64,000 nt of DNA from Chloroflexota bacterium (GCA_022826485.1 JAJDUU010000016.1:124001-188000); one strand, 5' to 3'; counted from the first letter of the stretch, positions 1-15,761 are shown. A program made the numbers and translations. Notes: generated by a model from the sequence alone, not told the origin.

Positions 1-401
1 CGCGCGCTGGAGCGCTCCAGGATGTTGCGCAGGTCGTCGGTGCCGTACTTGACCATGCCTGCCAGGTCCGCGTGGCCCGGCCGGGGCTTGGTGACGGGCG
101 GGATCACGCCGTCGATCGGCTCCACCGACATCTTCTCGCGCCAGTTGGCCCAGTCGCGGTTCTCGATGAGCAGGGCCACCGGACTGCCGAGGGTGCGGCC
201 GTGACGCACGCCGCTGCGGATGGTGACCTGGTCGCGCTCGATCTGCATGCGCCCGCCGCGACCGTAGCCGCCCTGCCGGCGCGCCAGATCGGGATTGATG
301 TCGTCCGCCGAGAGGGCCAGGCCGAACGGCAGCCCCTCGACGATGACCGTCAGTCCGGGGCCGTGCGACTCGCCGGCGGTGAGAAAACGAAGGCGTCCCA
401 T
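1..401 (-). CDS. aroC: Chorismate synthase, N-terminal part (cut by left window edge)
   Basis: Catalyses the last shikimate step, EPSP to chorismate, using reduced FMN. The visible 133 codons start at an ATG whose reverse complement is 399-401. They carry the family signatures in order: [16 protein letters not shown] near residues 11-26, [12 protein letters not shown] near 44-55, a [15 protein letters not shown] segment, and [14 protein letters not shown] followed by [10 protein letters not shown] at the edge. The C-terminal two thirds lie outside the window. It is the last visible gene of the aroF-aroA-aroE-aroC operon, 4 bases after the aroE stop. Function is very secure; nothing can be said about its 3' end. 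Confidence 0.96.
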   Translation of the reverse strand, partial: MGRLRFLTAGESHGPGLTVIVEGLPFGLALSADDINPDLARRQGGYGRGGRMQIERDQVTIRSGVRHGRTLGSPVALLIENRDWANWREKMSVEPIDGVIPPVTKPRPGHADLAGMVKYGTDDLRNILERSSA

Positions 402-405
402 GATG

Positions 406-1269
406 CTAGGCCCCTGGCGCGGCCAGCGCGTGGCGGGCGGCTTCCATCATAGTGCCCACGGGCGCGGGCCGACCCAGCCACCGCTCGAGGCTGGCGGCGC
501 CCTGCAGGACCAACATCTCGAGTCCGCCGAGCACGCGGCAGCCGGTGGACCGCGCCTGCGCCAGCAGGGGTGTTTCCGCGGGGCGGTAGACGATGTCGCA
601 GACGAATAGCCCATCGTGCAGCCACGCGGGCGGCAGCGGCGAGGCCTGTGGGTCGGGTCCGCCGGCCATGCCGAGGCTGGTGGCGTTGACGAGCAGGGCG
701 GCGCGGCGCAGCTCCTGCCGCAGCGCGGGATCGTCGAGGCCGCGGCTGGCAATTCCGAGGGACTGCCCGTCCAGGGCGTCCGCCAACGCGTCGGCGCGGT
801 CGCGGCGCCGGTTGGCCAGCGTGAGATGCGCCACCCCAAGGTCGGCCAGCGCCCAGGCCACGGCCCTTCCGGCGCCGCCGGCGCCCAGCAGCACGGCGCG
901 TGCGCCGGCCGGGTCGAATCCGCCGTGCTCGGTGAGCGCGCGCGCAAATCCCTCCACGTCGGTGTTGTCGCCAATGAGCCGGCCGTCGCGCGCGTCGACC
1001 GTGTTCACGGCCCCCAGACGCTCGGCGGCCGGCGTGCGTTGATCGACCAGCTCCGCCACGCGCAGCTTGTGTGGGATGGTGATGTTGAGACCGCGCCATT
1101 CGCCCCGACGGGCGGCGCGCAGTCGATCGTCGAGGTCCTCCGGCGGCGTCGGGAGGGCGTCATAGACCGCCGCAACGCCCAGGTCGTCCAGCGCCGCCTG
1201 CTGAAACACGGGTGAGAGGGTGTGCCCCAGGGGCCAGCCGATCACGCCGAAGCGGAGGGGCCGGCTCAT
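406..1269 (-). CDS. aroE: Shikimate dehydrogenase (NADP-dependent)
   Basis: A 287-residue enzyme that reduces 3-dehydroshikimate to shikimate in the cytosol. It shows [10 protein letters not shown] (residues 11-20, substrate binding), the NITIPHK motif with catalytic Lys68, GAVNT near 86-90, DNTD near 101-104, and the dinucleotide loop GAGGAGRA (129-136) before an NRRRDRA basic patch, as in NADP-preferring AroE. Length is typical. The ATG overlaps the aroA stop by four bases (ATGA), so translation is probably coupled to aroA. No anomaly seen. Confidence 0.95.
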   Translation of the reverse strand: MSRPLRFGVIGWPLGHTLSPVFQQAALDDLGVAAVYDALPTPPEDLDDRLRAARRGEWRGLNITIPHKLRVAELVDQRTPAAERLGAVNTVDARDGRLIGDNTDVEGFARALTEHGGFDPAGARAVLLGAGGAGRAVAWALADLGVAHLTLANRRRDRADALADALDGQSLGIASRGLDDPALRQELRRAALLVNATSLGMAGGPDPQASPLPPAWLHDGLFVCDIVYRPAETPLLAQARSTGCRVLGGLEMLVLQGAASLERWLGRPAPVGTMMEAARHALAAPGA

Positions 1270-2558
1270 TTGCTGAGAGCCGCCAGATCGTCCCAGAAGC
1301 CGGGATAGGACACGGCGGCGCTGTCGGCGTCATCAATGGTCACGGGTCCGCCGCCCGTCAGGGCGGCGGCGGCCGCCAACATGGCGATGCGGTGGTCGCC
1401 GGCCGCGTCGACGCGGCCGGCGCCGACGCGCTGCCCGCCGGCGGTCACGAAGCCGTCGGGCTGCTCGTCGACCTCGACTCCGAGCGCGGCGAGGGCGGCG
1501 GCGGTGGTGCGCAGCCGGTTCGATTCCTTGGCAGCCAGCTCGGCGGCGTCGCCGAGCCGGGACTCGCCGTCGGCGTGCGCCGCCAGCAGCGCCACGAGCG
1601 GCGCCTCGTCGATGAGCCGCGGGATGAGGTCGCCGCCCGCGTCGGCGGCGCGCAGGGACGACGAGCGGGCCACCACGGTTCCCACCGGCTCGGGCTCGGG
1701 GCGCTCGACCTCAACCGTGACGTCGGCCCGCATGGCGTGCAGGACGTCCAGCAGGCCGGTTCGCAGGGGGTTGAGGCCCACGTCCCGGATCGTGATGGCG
1801 GCGTCGGGATGCACCACGGCCGCCGCGATCCAGAACGCCGCCGACGAAAAATCACCGGGGATGTCGAAATCCAGCGGCGCGAGAGCCTCGTTAGGTTCAC
1901 AGGTGACCGTGGCGCCGTCGGTGGCGACGGCCGCGCCTTGCCCGCGCAGCAGGCGCTCCGTGTGGTCGCGCGACGGCGCCGGCTGCTCGAGCGACGTCGG
2001 TCCCTCGGCTTGCAGCGCGGCGAGCAGCACCGCCGACTTCACCTGCGCGCTGGCCACCGGTGATCGCAGACAGGCGCCGCGCAAGCCGGCCGGCGCGAAG
2101 GCCATGGGGGCGCGGGTGTCGTTGGCGCGGGCGTGGACGTGGGCGCCCACGGCTCGCAGCGGCTCGATCACCCGCCGCATCGGGCGGCGGCGCAGCGAGT
2201 CGTCGCCGGTGACGAACGAATGAAAGGGCCGGCCGGCAAGGATGCCGCTGACCAGGCGCAGGGTGGTGCCGCTGTTGCCGCACCACAGCACGTCGGCCGG
2301 CTCGCGCAGGCCCGAAAGCCCGCGGCCGCGAACCACCAGCTCGTCACCGTGCACGCCGTGCGCCACGCCCAGGGCCGCGACGACACCGGCCGTGGCCTGC
2401 GTGTCGGCGCCGAGCCCCGGTCGTCGGAAGCGCGAGTCCCCGTGTCCGATCGCTCCCAGCAGATACGCCCGATGGGTGATGGACTTGTCGCCCGGCACGC
2501 GCAGCTCGCCGCGCAGGCGGCGCGCGGGATGGACGACGCGGGGGCGCGCCGGCGGCAT
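1266..2558 (-). CDS. aroA: 3-phosphoshikimate 1-carboxyvinyltransferase (EPSP synthase)
   Basis: A 430-residue enzyme transferring enolpyruvyl from PEP to shikimate 3-phosphate. The start is the ATG at 2558, because from there the protein begins immediately before the conserved LRVPGDKSITHRA (Lys25 is the PEP-binding lysine). Longer in-frame starts would run deep into aroF. Other signatures: CGNSGTTLRLVSGILAG, FVTGDDSLRRRPM, a central VKSAVLLAAL, and a C-terminal DHRIAM. The start overlaps the aroF stop (ATGA) and its own stop overlaps the aroE start, so the three genes form a tightly coupled unit. Confidence 0.95.
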   Translation of the reverse strand: MPPARPRVVHPARRLRGELRVPGDKSITHRAYLLGAIGHGDSRFRRPGLGADTQATAGVVAALGVAHGVHGDELVVRGRGLSGLREPADVLWCGNSGTTLRLVSGILAGRPFHSFVTGDDSLRRRPMRRVIEPLRAVGAHVHARANDTRAPMAFAPAGLRGACLRSPVASAQVKSAVLLAALQAEGPTSLEQPAPSRDHTERLLRGQGAAVATDGATVTCEPNEALAPLDFDIPGDFSSAAFWIAAAVVHPDAAITIRDVGLNPLRTGLLDVLHAMRADVTVEVERPEPEPVGTVVARSSSLRAADAGGDLIPRLIDEAPLVALLAAHADGESRLGDAAELAAKESNRLRTTAAALAALGVEVDEQPDGFVTAGGQRVGAGRVDAAGDHRIAMLAAAAALTGGGPVTIDDADSAAVSYPGFWDDLAALSK

Positions 2559-3592
2559 CAGCTCGCCGCAGCGGCGGCCGGCACGGGGCGGCCCAGCGCC
2601 TCCGCCATCGGCACGAGCTTGCCCATGAGCTGCGAGAAGTGCTCCAGGCTGAGGCTCTGCGCCCCGTCGATGAGCGCCGTGTCCGGCGAGGGGTGCACCT
2701 CGAGCAGCACGCCGTCGGCGCCGGCCGCGACCGCGGCCAGGGTCATGGCTTCCACCATGTGCCACTTGCCGGTGCCCTGGGACGGATCGACGACGATGGG
2801 CAGGTGGGTGGCGCGGCGCAGCAGCGGCACCGCGTTGAGATCGAGCGTGAAGCGCGACTCGGTTTCAAAGGTCCGAATGCCGCGCTCGCACAGCAGCACG
2901 TTGGGATTGCCCGCCGCCAGGATGTACTCGGCGCACATGATCCACTCTTCGATGGTGTTCCCCATGCCGCGCTTGAGCAGCACCGGCGTCTCGATCTGTC
3001 CCACCTCGTTGAGCAGCGGGTAGTTCTGGGCGTTGCGGGTGCCGATTTGGAGGATGTCGGCGATGCCGGCGACCTCCTCGACCTGCCGCGGATCGAGAAT
3101 CTCGGTGATGACCGGCAAGCCGGTGAGCGCCCTGGCTTCCTCGAGCAGCCGCAGGCCCTCGGCGCCCATCCCCTGGAAGCTGTAGGGCGAGCTGCGCGGC
3201 TTGAAGGCGCCGCCGCGCAGGATGTGCGCGCCCTGCGCCGCGACATGCTGGGCCGTGGTCAGCAGCTGCTCGCGGCTCTCCACCGTGCACGGTCCCGCCA
3301 TGACGGCGACCGAGCCGTCGCCGATCGTGGCTCCGCCGACGGTGATGCTCGTGCGATCCTGTCCCTCGCGCTGCGCCGCCAGCTTGTAGGGCGCGCCGAC
3401 CGGCATGGCGGTTTCGACGCCCGGCATGCGCTGGATCTGCTGCAGCAGCTCGGGTGGGCGGTGGCCGATCACCGCGATCACGGTCTTCTCGACGCCATAG
3501 AGCATCCGCGTTTCCAAGCCTTCGGCGCGAATGCGCCCGGCGACGGCTTCAATCTGGTCACTGGAGGCCTGCTTGGCCAGGACGACAATCAT
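2558..3592 (-). CDS. aroF: DAHP synthase, type I-beta with ferredoxin-like regulatory domain
   Basis: A 344-residue enzyme condensing PEP and erythrose 4-phosphate, the committed step of aromatic biosynthesis. Residues 1-70 form a small ferredoxin-like domain starting MIVVLAKQ, as in the Thermotoga-type enzymes, where it is the Tyr/Phe feedback site. The KDO8P/DAHP barrel follows: MAGPCTVES (98-106), [16 protein letters not shown] (126-141), [18 protein letters not shown], and the metal-binding CERGIRTFE and VDPSQGTGK segments. ATG 3592 was chosen because it begins the conserved domain and has GGAG eight bases upstream; the longer frame crosses the leader terminator. First gene of the operon, 34 bases after a terminator hairpin, so apparently controlled by attenuation as well as feedback. 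Confidence 0.95.
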   Translation of the reverse strand: MIVVLAKQASSDQIEAVAGRIRAEGLETRMLYGVEKTVIAVIGHRPPELLQQIQRMPGVETAMPVGAPYKLAAQREGQDRTSITVGGATIGDGSVAVMAGPCTVESREQLLTTAQHVAAQGAHILRGGAFKPRSSPYSFQGMGAEGLRLLEEARALTGLPVITEILDPRQVEEVAGIADILQIGTRNAQNYPLLNEVGQIETPVLLKRGMGNTIEEWIMCAEYILAAGNPNVLLCERGIRTFETESRFTLDLNAVPLLRRATHLPIVVDPSQGTGKWHMVEAMTLAAVAAGADGVLLEVHPSPDTALIDGAQSLSLEHFSQLMGKLVPMAEALGRPVPAAAAAS

Positions 3593-3625
3593 GGGCGGGT
3601 TCTCCTTCGGTGGAATCCGGGCAAC

Positions 3626-3651
3626 AAAAAAGCAGAGGTCGTGACCTCTGC
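3626..3651 (-). terminator. Intrinsic terminator in the aroF leader (attenuator)
   Basis: On the minus strand a perfect 9-bp stem (GCAGAGGTC / GACCTCTGC, two-base spacer) is followed directly by six T, the form of a rho-independent terminator. It lies between the leader mini-ORF and aroF, 34 bases before the aroF ATG, where it can only reduce transcription of the aro operon itself. A 9-base segment at 3653-3661 next to the stem is complementary to 3700-3708 inside the leader ORF; whether this is a true antiterminator needs folding. Confidence 0.75.
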
Positions 3652-3677
3652 CGCCGGCGCGTCTTCGATCGTGGGAG

Positions 3678-3755
3678 CTACATGGCGTGCACACCCAGCC
3701 GCGCCGGCCGCGTAAACGCGTAGGTATACCGCTCGACCTGGCTGAAGCTTGGCAT
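3678..3755 (-). CDS. Putative aromatic-rich leader peptide of the aro operon
   Basis: A 25-codon reading frame (ATG 3755 to TAG 3678) lies between the probable promoter and the leader terminator. Its middle reads [10 protein letters not shown]: Tyr10, Tyr12 and Phe14, with another Phe at 4, so four of 25 residues are Phe or Tyr and three fall within five codons. This is the expected design of a peptide whose translation stalls when charged tRNA-Tyr or tRNA-Phe is scarce. It contains no Trp. The ribosome-binding site is weak (AGAGACGG about 16 bases upstream). Function is inferred from position and composition only. Confidence 0.5.
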   Translation of the reverse strand: MPSFSQVERYTYAFTRPARLGVHAM

Positions 3756-3786
3756 GCGTGAGCCCGCGCCGTCTCTGTGCGGCGCG

Positions 3787-3815
3787 AGTGTGCGCGCGAG
3801 GCGGCGATCCGTCAA
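3787..3815 (-). promoter_or_regulatory. Candidate promoter of the aro operon leader
   Basis: On the minus strand, TTGACG (3815-3810) is followed after 17 bases by CACACT (3792-3787). The -35 matches consensus at 5 of 6 positions and the -10 at 3 of 6. Transcription would start near 3780, giving a leader of about 25 bases before the mini-ORF. The divergent DUF2851 gene starts at 3953, so 3593-3952 is the only gene-free stretch over 300 bases in the window and is accounted for by this leader. Confidence 0.4.
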
Positions 3816-3952
3816 CGTTCAAGCTGGGGCGATCGCGGTCGGTTGGTCGCATCGCCCGTCCGGCGCCGCCGATTCGACCGCCGGGGAGCGCGCTCGGGAA
3901 CACTGGAAGCGGCGTGCGACCATGGTGCAGGAGTGCGGGCAGGCGGGGCAAC

Positions 3953-5392
3953 GTGGCGCAGACGCTGAGCGGCGACTGGCGGCCGGCGTCCGAGGCCGAG
4001 CTGGTGGCGGCCTGGCTGCGGCAGGCGACCCGGCGCGGCCCCTGGCGCGACAGCGCCGGTCGGGGCGTCGAGGTGATCTATCCCGGGCGTTGGACCGGCC
4101 TGCCGGGCCCCGACTTGCGCGACGCCGTGGTGAGCATCGACGGCGGGCCGGCGCGCCGCCTCGATCTGGAGGTGCACCTCGACGCCGCCGATTGGCGGCG
4201 TCACGGCCACCACCGCGACCCGGCCTATGCCGGCGTCGGCCTGCACCTGGTGTGGGACGTGGGCGCCCGCGCGCCCGAGGCCGGGCCGCCGCAGCTTGCC
4301 CTGGCGCCGGCGCTGGCCGCGGCGGCCGACCCGGTCGCCCCCGATCCGTTGCCGGACGGCCACTCGTTGCCCTGCGCGCGGCCCGCGCCGCTCGATGCGA
4401 AGTCCCGCCGGGTGATCGTGGCGGCCATCGAGGCGCAGGGGCGGCGGCGCCACGCCGAACAGGCGGCGGTGATGGAAAGCCAGATTGCCGCGCTGGGGCC
4501 CGACCAGGCCCTGCACCAGGCGATCTTGCGCGCGCTCGGCTATCGGCCGAACGCCGCGGCCTTCGAAGCCCTGGGCGGCTGCGTCACGAGCGCCCTGAGC
4601 GAGGCGCTGGCGAGCAACGGCGAGGTCGCCGGTCTGGGCGCGCTCGAGGCCGTGCTCATGGGCGCCGCCGGGTTGCTGCCCATGCAGCGCCGCGGGGCGC
4701 CGGCCGACGGCTACGCGCGCCTGCTGCAGCGCATCTGGCAATCCTATGGAAGCCTCACCTGCCTGCGGGCGGCCGACTGGACGTTGCAGTCGGTGCGCCC
4801 GGCCAATCGGCCCACCCGGCGCATTGCCGCGGCGGCGCGGCTGCTGTCGCGCGCGCCGGATCCGGGCATGACCCTGGTGGAGACGGTGCTGGCGGAGGTG
4901 CGCCGCGCAGCCGACGAATCGGACCCGCGCCGGCTCCTGGCCCGGTTTCAGGTCGCCGAGGCGCCGGACGCCTACTGGGCGCGGCACTTCGACTTTGGGC
5001 GAGCCACGCGGCGCCCGTCCCCGGCGCTGGTCGGCGCCGCTCGGGCGCGCGAGATCCTGGTCAACGCCGTGCTTCCCTTTGCCGCGGCCGTGGGGCATGG
5101 CCGGGGGCAGTCCGACCTGCCGCGGGCGAGCGCCGCGGTCCTGGCCGCGCTGCCGGGCGGCACGTGGAATCAAGACTCGCGCTACATGACGCAGACGCTG
5201 GGCATCGAGCGCCGCGGCCTCGGCGGGGCGGAGGCGCAGCAGGGGCTTCTGCGGCTCCACCGCCGCTGGTGCCGCGACAAGCGCTGCGCGGCTTGCCCCA
5301 TGGCCCGGTGCGTCCGGTCGGAGGGTGCGGTCACGGCCACCGCGTCGGACGTTGCGGGTTCCGCCGCCGCCGGCCGGGCGGAGATTGCGTAG
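3953..5392 (+). CDS. DUF2851 family protein
   Basis: A 479-residue protein of unknown function. Residues about 40-110 match the DUF2851 core: a GRWTGLPGPDLRDAVVSIDG segment, then LDLEVHLDAADWRRHGHH and GVGLHLVWDV, with the HLDxxDWxxHGHH pattern characteristic of the family. The C-terminus ends in a compact cysteine cluster (WCRDKRCAACPMARC), which could bind zinc or an iron-sulfur cluster. The GTG at 3953 is chosen because GGCGGGG lies six bases upstream; the open frame extends further 5' but that part has no family similarity. It is divergent from the aro operon, and the neighbours do not suggest a role. Confidence 0.75.
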   Translation: MAQTLSGDWRPASEAELVAAWLRQATRRGPWRDSAGRGVEVIYPGRWTGLPGPDLRDAVVSIDGGPARRLDLEVHLDAADWRRHGHHRDPAYAGVGLHLVWDVGARAPEAGPPQLALAPALAAAADPVAPDPLPDGHSLPCARPAPLDAKSRRVIVAAIEAQGRRRHAEQAAVMESQIAALGPDQALHQAILRALGYRPNAAAFEALGGCVTSALSEALASNGEVAGLGALEAVLMGAAGLLPMQRRGAPADGYARLLQRIWQSYGSLTCLRAADWTLQSVRPANRPTRRIAAAARLLSRAPDPGMTLVETVLAEVRRAADESDPRRLLARFQVAEAPDAYWARHFDFGRATRRPSPALVGAARAREILVNAVLPFAAAVGHGRGQSDLPRASAAVLAALPGGTWNQDSRYMTQTLGIERRGLGGAEAQQGLLRLHRRWCRDKRCAACPMARCVRSEGAVTATASDVAGSAAAGRAEIA

Positions 5393-5406
5393 GGTCGGGC
5401 GACGGC

Positions 5407-5424
5407 GCGGAGCGCACGCTCCGC
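5407..5424. terminator. Hairpin between convergent genes
   Basis: A perfect 8-bp inverted repeat (GCGGAGCG / CGCTCCGC, two-base loop) lies in the 36-base gap between the convergent DUF2851 and solute-binding-protein genes. It has no T-tract on either side, so it is at best a weak bidirectional terminator or a 3'-end stabilising hairpin. Confidence 0.35.
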
Positions 5425-5428
5425 CGCG

Positions 5429-6787
5429 CTAGCCGGTGGTGTCCAGGGCCAGTTGACGAGCGACGGTCTCCGCCGCGGCCAGCGCCCCCTCGGCCGACTG
5501 CCGGCCGAAGATGGCGGCCTGCACCTGCGCCTGGAGCTCGTGCTCCCAGGTCAAGAACCAGCGCTCCCACACGCGCTCCACGGGGCGGGCGGCGGCCAGG
5601 ATGGACGTCAGGGCGCTCGGGTCGACCCAGCCGGCCAGGTCGTCCGAGACTTCCGCCCGCTCGAGCACCGGGCGGTAGGCGGGTATCAATCCCTCCTGCC
5701 GCAGCCAAAAGGCCGACGAGGCATAGTCGCCGGCCGGGCCCGGCCCGCCGAGGTAGCTCACCAGGTCCACGGCGTCCGCCGGGCGCGGCGCGTTGGCGGC
5801 CACCGCGTAGAGGGGCGTCCAGGCAACGGTGCCCAGCGGCGCGGCGATGCCCGGGATCGGCGCCACGCCGAAGGCGCCGGGCAACGCCTGATTGAGCCGG
5901 CGCAGCACGTGGGCGCCGACGATGCCGAAGATGTGCTGCTCGCGGGCCAGCGCGTCGTAGGTCGCCGAGCCGAAGTCCGGATCGACCACGTTCGACACCG
6001 CGGTGGCGTCGCGCAGCCACTCCAGCACCGCCACCGCGGCGGGGTCCGGGCCGTCCGCCGCCGCCAGGCGCCCGCCCGAGGCATACACCAGGCCCCACCA
6101 GGGAAGGTTGGTGAAGACTTTGGGTGCGAGGTTGAGAGATATTCCGAACTCGACGATCTGGCGGCGGGCCGCGTTGCGGCAAAGCTCGGTGAGCGCCTCC
6201 AGCGTGTCGGGCACCGGCGCGCCCACGCGGTCCAGCAGCCGCCGGTTGTACGCCAGCAGCATGACGTCGGCGTAGTACGGCAGGCCGACCACCTGCCCGC
6301 CGAGCGTGACGGCCTGGCGGGCATGGGGCCACATGGCATCCAGCACCACGCGCCAGGTGTCCTCGGCGCCCAGGGATTGCAGGGCGCGGCCCGACCACCA
6401 GGCGCCGACCAGTCCGTCGCGCGCCTGCACCACGTCGACCGATGGCCGGCGCGTCAGCGCCTCGAGGGCCCTGGCCGGATAGTCCTGCTGGGCCTGCTCG
6501 TGCAGCACGCGAAGGTCGCCGCGGTAGCGTTCGAAGTCGTCCAGCCGTTGCCGCACCAGGTCGGGCCGAAACGGCCAGCCCAAGAGGCGCAACTGCGCCG
6601 GAGCCGGCGGCGCGCTGGGTGGCGCGGTCGGCCTGGCGGTGGAGATGGCGGTTGGCGCCGGCGGTGCGTCGGGCGCCGCGTCGCCGCAGGCCGCGAGCGT
6701 GAGGGCCGCTCCCAGGCCCATCCCGAGGAAACGACGGCGGGAGATGTGGCCGCGCCCAGACCGGGCCGGGGGTTGGACGTTTCGCAT
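5429..6787 (-). CDS. Extracellular solute-binding protein, family 1, twin-arginine lipoprotein
   Basis: A 452-residue ABC-transporter substrate-binding protein of the sugar-binding type. The N-terminus reads SRRRFLGMGLGAALTLAACG (residues about 17-36). It combines a twin-arginine motif with a lipobox (LAAC), so export is probably through Tat with lipid anchoring at the cysteine. A Pro/Ala/Thr-rich linker follows. In the mature part, GGQVVGLPYYADVMLLAYNRRLLDRVG is the usual family 1 signature. ATG 6787 starts just before the signal peptide and has a TACACT box eight bases upstream, suggesting a nearly leaderless mRNA. No permease or ATPase gene adjoins it. The substrate is unknown. Confidence 0.85.
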   Translation of the reverse strand: MRNVQPPARSGRGHISRRRFLGMGLGAALTLAACGDAAPDAPPAPTAISTARPTAPPSAPPAPAQLRLLGWPFRPDLVRQRLDDFERYRGDLRVLHEQAQQDYPARALEALTRRPSVDVVQARDGLVGAWWSGRALQSLGAEDTWRVVLDAMWPHARQAVTLGGQVVGLPYYADVMLLAYNRRLLDRVGAPVPDTLEALTELCRNAARRQIVEFGISLNLAPKVFTNLPWWGLVYASGGRLAAADGPDPAAVAVLEWLRDATAVSNVVDPDFGSATYDALAREQHIFGIVGAHVLRRLNQALPGAFGVAPIPGIAAPLGTVAWTPLYAVAANAPRPADAVDLVSYLGGPGPAGDYASSAFWLRQEGLIPAYRPVLERAEVSDDLAGWVDPSALTSILAAARPVERVWERWFLTWEHELQAQVQAAIFGRQSAEGALAAAETVARQLALDTTG

Positions 6788-6881
6788 AGCGTGGGAGTGT
6801 AGCCCGGCGCGAGCCCCAGGCGGCTCGATGCCGTGCGGGGTGACCGATTGAGACAAAACATACAATTCAACACTGAGAATT

Positions 6882-6911
6882 CTTGACACGCAAGGACTCA
6901 ACGTTTAGCAT
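6882..6911 (+). promoter_or_regulatory. lon promoter with HAIR-like HspR operator
   Basis: CTTGACA (6882-6888), seven bases, then ACTCAAC (6896-6902) matches the HspR operator HAIR (CTTGAGT-N7-ACTCAAG) at 11 of 14 arm positions with exactly the right spacer. TTGACA (6883-6888) inside the left arm is a perfect -35, and 17 bases on is TAGCAT (6906-6911) as -10. A repressor bound here would cover the whole promoter. HspR itself is encoded in the same operon (12759-13169), giving an autoregulatory heat-shock circuit. Confidence 0.7.
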
Positions 6912-6943
6912 TGACCTCGAACGATCACATCGTGGAGCCAAGC

Positions 6944-9352
<2,409 letters not shown>

Positions 9353-9364
9353 GAGGCAGAGCGA

Positions 9365-11296
<1,932 letters not shown>

Positions 11297-11299
11297 CCC

Positions 11300-11824
11300 A
11301 TGAGCGCCACCGAACCCCGTGAGTCCACGTCGGGCATGACCGACGACGCGATGGACGAGCCCCGCGAGCCGGAGGAGGAAGTCGCCGCGCTCCGCGCGCA
11401 GGTCGAGGCGCTCAACGGCCAGCTGCTGCGCGTCCGCGCCGATACCGACAACTACTGCAAGCGTCTGGAGCGCACCACGGAGGAGCTCGTCCGCGACGCC
11501 AGGCGCCGGCTGTTCATGGAGCTGCTGAACCTCGCCGACGACCTCGAGCGGGCGCTGGCCGCGCCGCTCGACGACGGCGCGGCGCTGGCGGAGGGCGTGG
11601 ACCTGACGCTCACGCGGCTGCGCGACGGGCTGGCGGCCCACGGCGTGCGTCGCATGGACGCCGGCGGCGCCTTTGACCCAAACCTGCACGAGGCCGTGGC
11701 GACCGTGGAATCCGGGGACCTGCCCGAGGGTCACATCGTGGACGAGGTCAGTCGCGGCTACCTCTGGGGCGACATCGTGCTGCGCGCCGCCCGCGTGCGC
11801 GTGGCGGTGGCGCCGGCGGACTAG
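11300..11824 (+). CDS. grpE: GrpE nucleotide exchange factor
   Basis: A 174-residue DnaK cochaperone that releases ADP. The acidic N-terminus leads into a predicted long coiled coil ([19 protein letters not shown] onward, about residues 28-75). The beta domain follows, ending in FDPNLHEAV and VRVAVAP-type motifs typical of GrpE ([32 protein letters not shown]). Length is normal. The start lies three bases after the dnaK stop, consistent with translational coupling. Identity is supported by both sequence and position between dnaK and a dnaJ-type gene. Confidence 0.93.
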   Translation: MSATEPRESTSGMTDDAMDEPREPEEEVAALRAQVEALNGQLLRVRADTDNYCKRLERTTEELVRDARRRLFMELLNLADDLERALAAPLDDGAALAEGVDLTLTRLRDGLAAHGVRRMDAGGAFDPNLHEAVATVESGDLPEGHIVDEVSRGYLWGDIVLRAARVRVAVAPAD

Positions 11825-11831
11825 CAGCGCC

Positions 11832-12758
11832 ATGGAATACCGGGACTACTACAAGACGCTGGGCGTCACCCGGCAGGCCAGCGACGAGGAGCTTAAGCGG
11901 GCCTATCGCCGCCTCGCGCGCCGCTACCATCCCGACGTCAATCCCGGTGACCCGCAGGCCGACGCGCGTTTCAAGGAAATCAACGAGGCCTATCAGGTTC
12001 TCAGCGACCCGGACAAGCGCAAGCGCTACGACCGCTTTGGTTCGAATTGGCGCCAGACCGGGTCGTTCGAGGAAGCGTTTCGACGAGCCGGCGCGCCGCG
12101 CGGCGCCGCGCCCGGGGGCTTTGGCGGCGCGGGATTCAGCGATTTCTTCGAATCGCTCTTCGGCAGCATGGGCTTCGGCGGCCAGCGTCCCGGCCCGCCG
12201 CCGAGCGCGGATGTCGAGGATCGGCTGGACATCACCCTGCGCGAGGTCGCCGAGGGCGGCCGGCGCTCGCTGATGTTGCGCACGCCGCAAGCCGACGGCC
12301 ACGTGCGCCAGGAGCGCATCGACGTCAGCATTCCCCAAGGGGTGCGCGACGGCCAGCGGCTGCGCGTGACCGGCAAGGGCAGCATCCGGCCGGACGGCAC
12401 ACGCGGTGACTTGTATCTGCGCGTGGCGGTGGCGCCCGACTCGCGCTTCGAGCGCCACGAGGCGGACCTGCACACCACGGCGACCATCGGACTGTCGGAA
12501 GCCATGCTCGGCGCCAACGTCAACGTCTCCACCGTGAGCGGAAGCACATTGACGGTGCGCGTGCCGCCGGAGACGCGCGACGGCGCTCGTCTGCGATTGC
12601 GCGGCCAGGGATTGCCCACGGCCCGCTCCAATCAGCGCGGCGACATGCTGGTGCGCATTCGCGTGCGGCTGCCGCAGGATCTCTCCCACCGCGAGCAAGC
12701 GCTGTTCCGCGAGCTCGCCGAGCTGCGCGGCGAGCAGCCGCTGCCCCAACGAAGCTAA
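11832..12758 (+). CDS. J-domain cochaperone, CbpA/DnaJ type II (no zinc finger)
   Basis: A 308-residue Hsp40 stimulating DnaK ATPase. The J domain occupies residues 1-68 ([13 protein letters not shown] in [29 protein letters not shown]). A Gly/Phe-rich linker ([16 protein letters not shown]) and two C-terminal beta domains follow. The four CxxCxGxG repeats of classical DnaJ are absent, so this is a type II (CbpA-like) protein occupying the dnaJ position of the operon. The start is ATG 11832, where the J domain begins, seven bases after the grpE stop. hspR follows with no gap. Confidence 0.93.
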   Translation: MEYRDYYKTLGVTRQASDEELKRAYRRLARRYHPDVNPGDPQADARFKEINEAYQVLSDPDKRKRYDRFGSNWRQTGSFEEAFRRAGAPRGAAPGGFGGAGFSDFFESLFGSMGFGGQRPGPPPSADVEDRLDITLREVAEGGRRSLMLRTPQADGHVRQERIDVSIPQGVRDGQRLRVTGKGSIRPDGTRGDLYLRVAVAPDSRFERHEADLHTTATIGLSEAMLGANVNVSTVSGSTLTVRVPPETRDGARLRLRGQGLPTARSNQRGDMLVRIRVRLPQDLSHREQALFRELAELRGEQPLPQRS

Positions 12759-13169
12759 ATGCGCACGCCCGACGACCTCGATGCCGTCACCGGCCAGGAC
12801 ACCGGCATGCGCGAGCGGCCCGCGGTGTTCATCGGCGTGGTGGCCGAGATCACTCGCGTGCACCCGCAGACGCTGCGGCACTACGAGCGCATTGGCCTGG
12901 TCACGCCGGGACGATCCCGGGGCAACGTTCGCCTCTACTCCCAAGAGGACATCGAGCGCGTGCGGCTGATCCAGCGCCTGACCCATGAGTTGGGCGTGAA
13001 TCTGGCGGGCGTCGAGGTGATTCTCAACATGCGCGAGACCCACGAGCGGCAGCGGCAGGAATCCGAACGCCGAGAGCAACGCTTGGGTGAGCGCCACCAG
13101 TTGGAAGTCGAGCGCCTGACGGCCGAGATCGACCGACTGCGCGCCGCGCTGCGCCGCCTGGTCGGATAG
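12759..13169 (+). CDS. hspR: MerR-family heat-shock repressor HspR
   Basis: A 136-residue DNA-binding repressor. Residues about 20-90 form the MerR winged helix ([28 protein letters not shown], then [18 protein letters not shown]). The phrases HPQTLRxYERxGLV and [11 protein letters not shown] are typical of HspR rather than other MerR proteins. The C-terminus is a charged coiled coil (about 95-133) likely for dimerisation. The ATG follows the cochaperone TAA directly with no ribosome-binding site, so expression depends on coupling. In Streptomyces and mycobacteria HspR acts with DnaK as corepressor at HAIR sites; a HAIR-like site lies at the head of this operon. Confidence 0.9.
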   Translation: MRTPDDLDAVTGQDTGMRERPAVFIGVVAEITRVHPQTLRHYERIGLVTPGRSRGNVRLYSQEDIERVRLIQRLTHELGVNLAGVEVILNMRETHERQRQESERREQRLGERHQLEVERLTAEIDRLRAALRRLVG

Positions 13170-13195
13170 CGGGCGGACAAGGAGCCACGACTACG

Positions 13196-15724
<2,529 letters not shown>

Positions 15725-15736
15725 AGCGCACCGGTC

Positions 15737-15761
15737 GGGGAACGGCCCTCACGGCCTCCCC
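15737..15761 (+). terminator. Hairpin after the heat-shock operon
   Basis: GGGGA-AC-GGCC (15737-15747) can pair with GGCCTCCCC (15753-15761) leaving a two-base bulge and a five-base loop. It lies 13 bases after the clpC stop but lacks a T-tract, so it may be a weak or factor-assisted terminator. The remaining bases to 15897 hold no other recognisable feature. Confidence 0.35.

Noticed and set aside
3593-3755. T-box riboswitch upstream of aroF
   Set aside because: No T-box consensus or specifier stem is visible; a mini-ORF plus terminator explains the leader better.
12035-12060. GGTTCGAATT, resembling a tRNA T-arm
   Set aside because: It lies inside the J-protein gene, and no acceptor or anticodon stem surrounds it. 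I found no tRNA or rRNA in the window.
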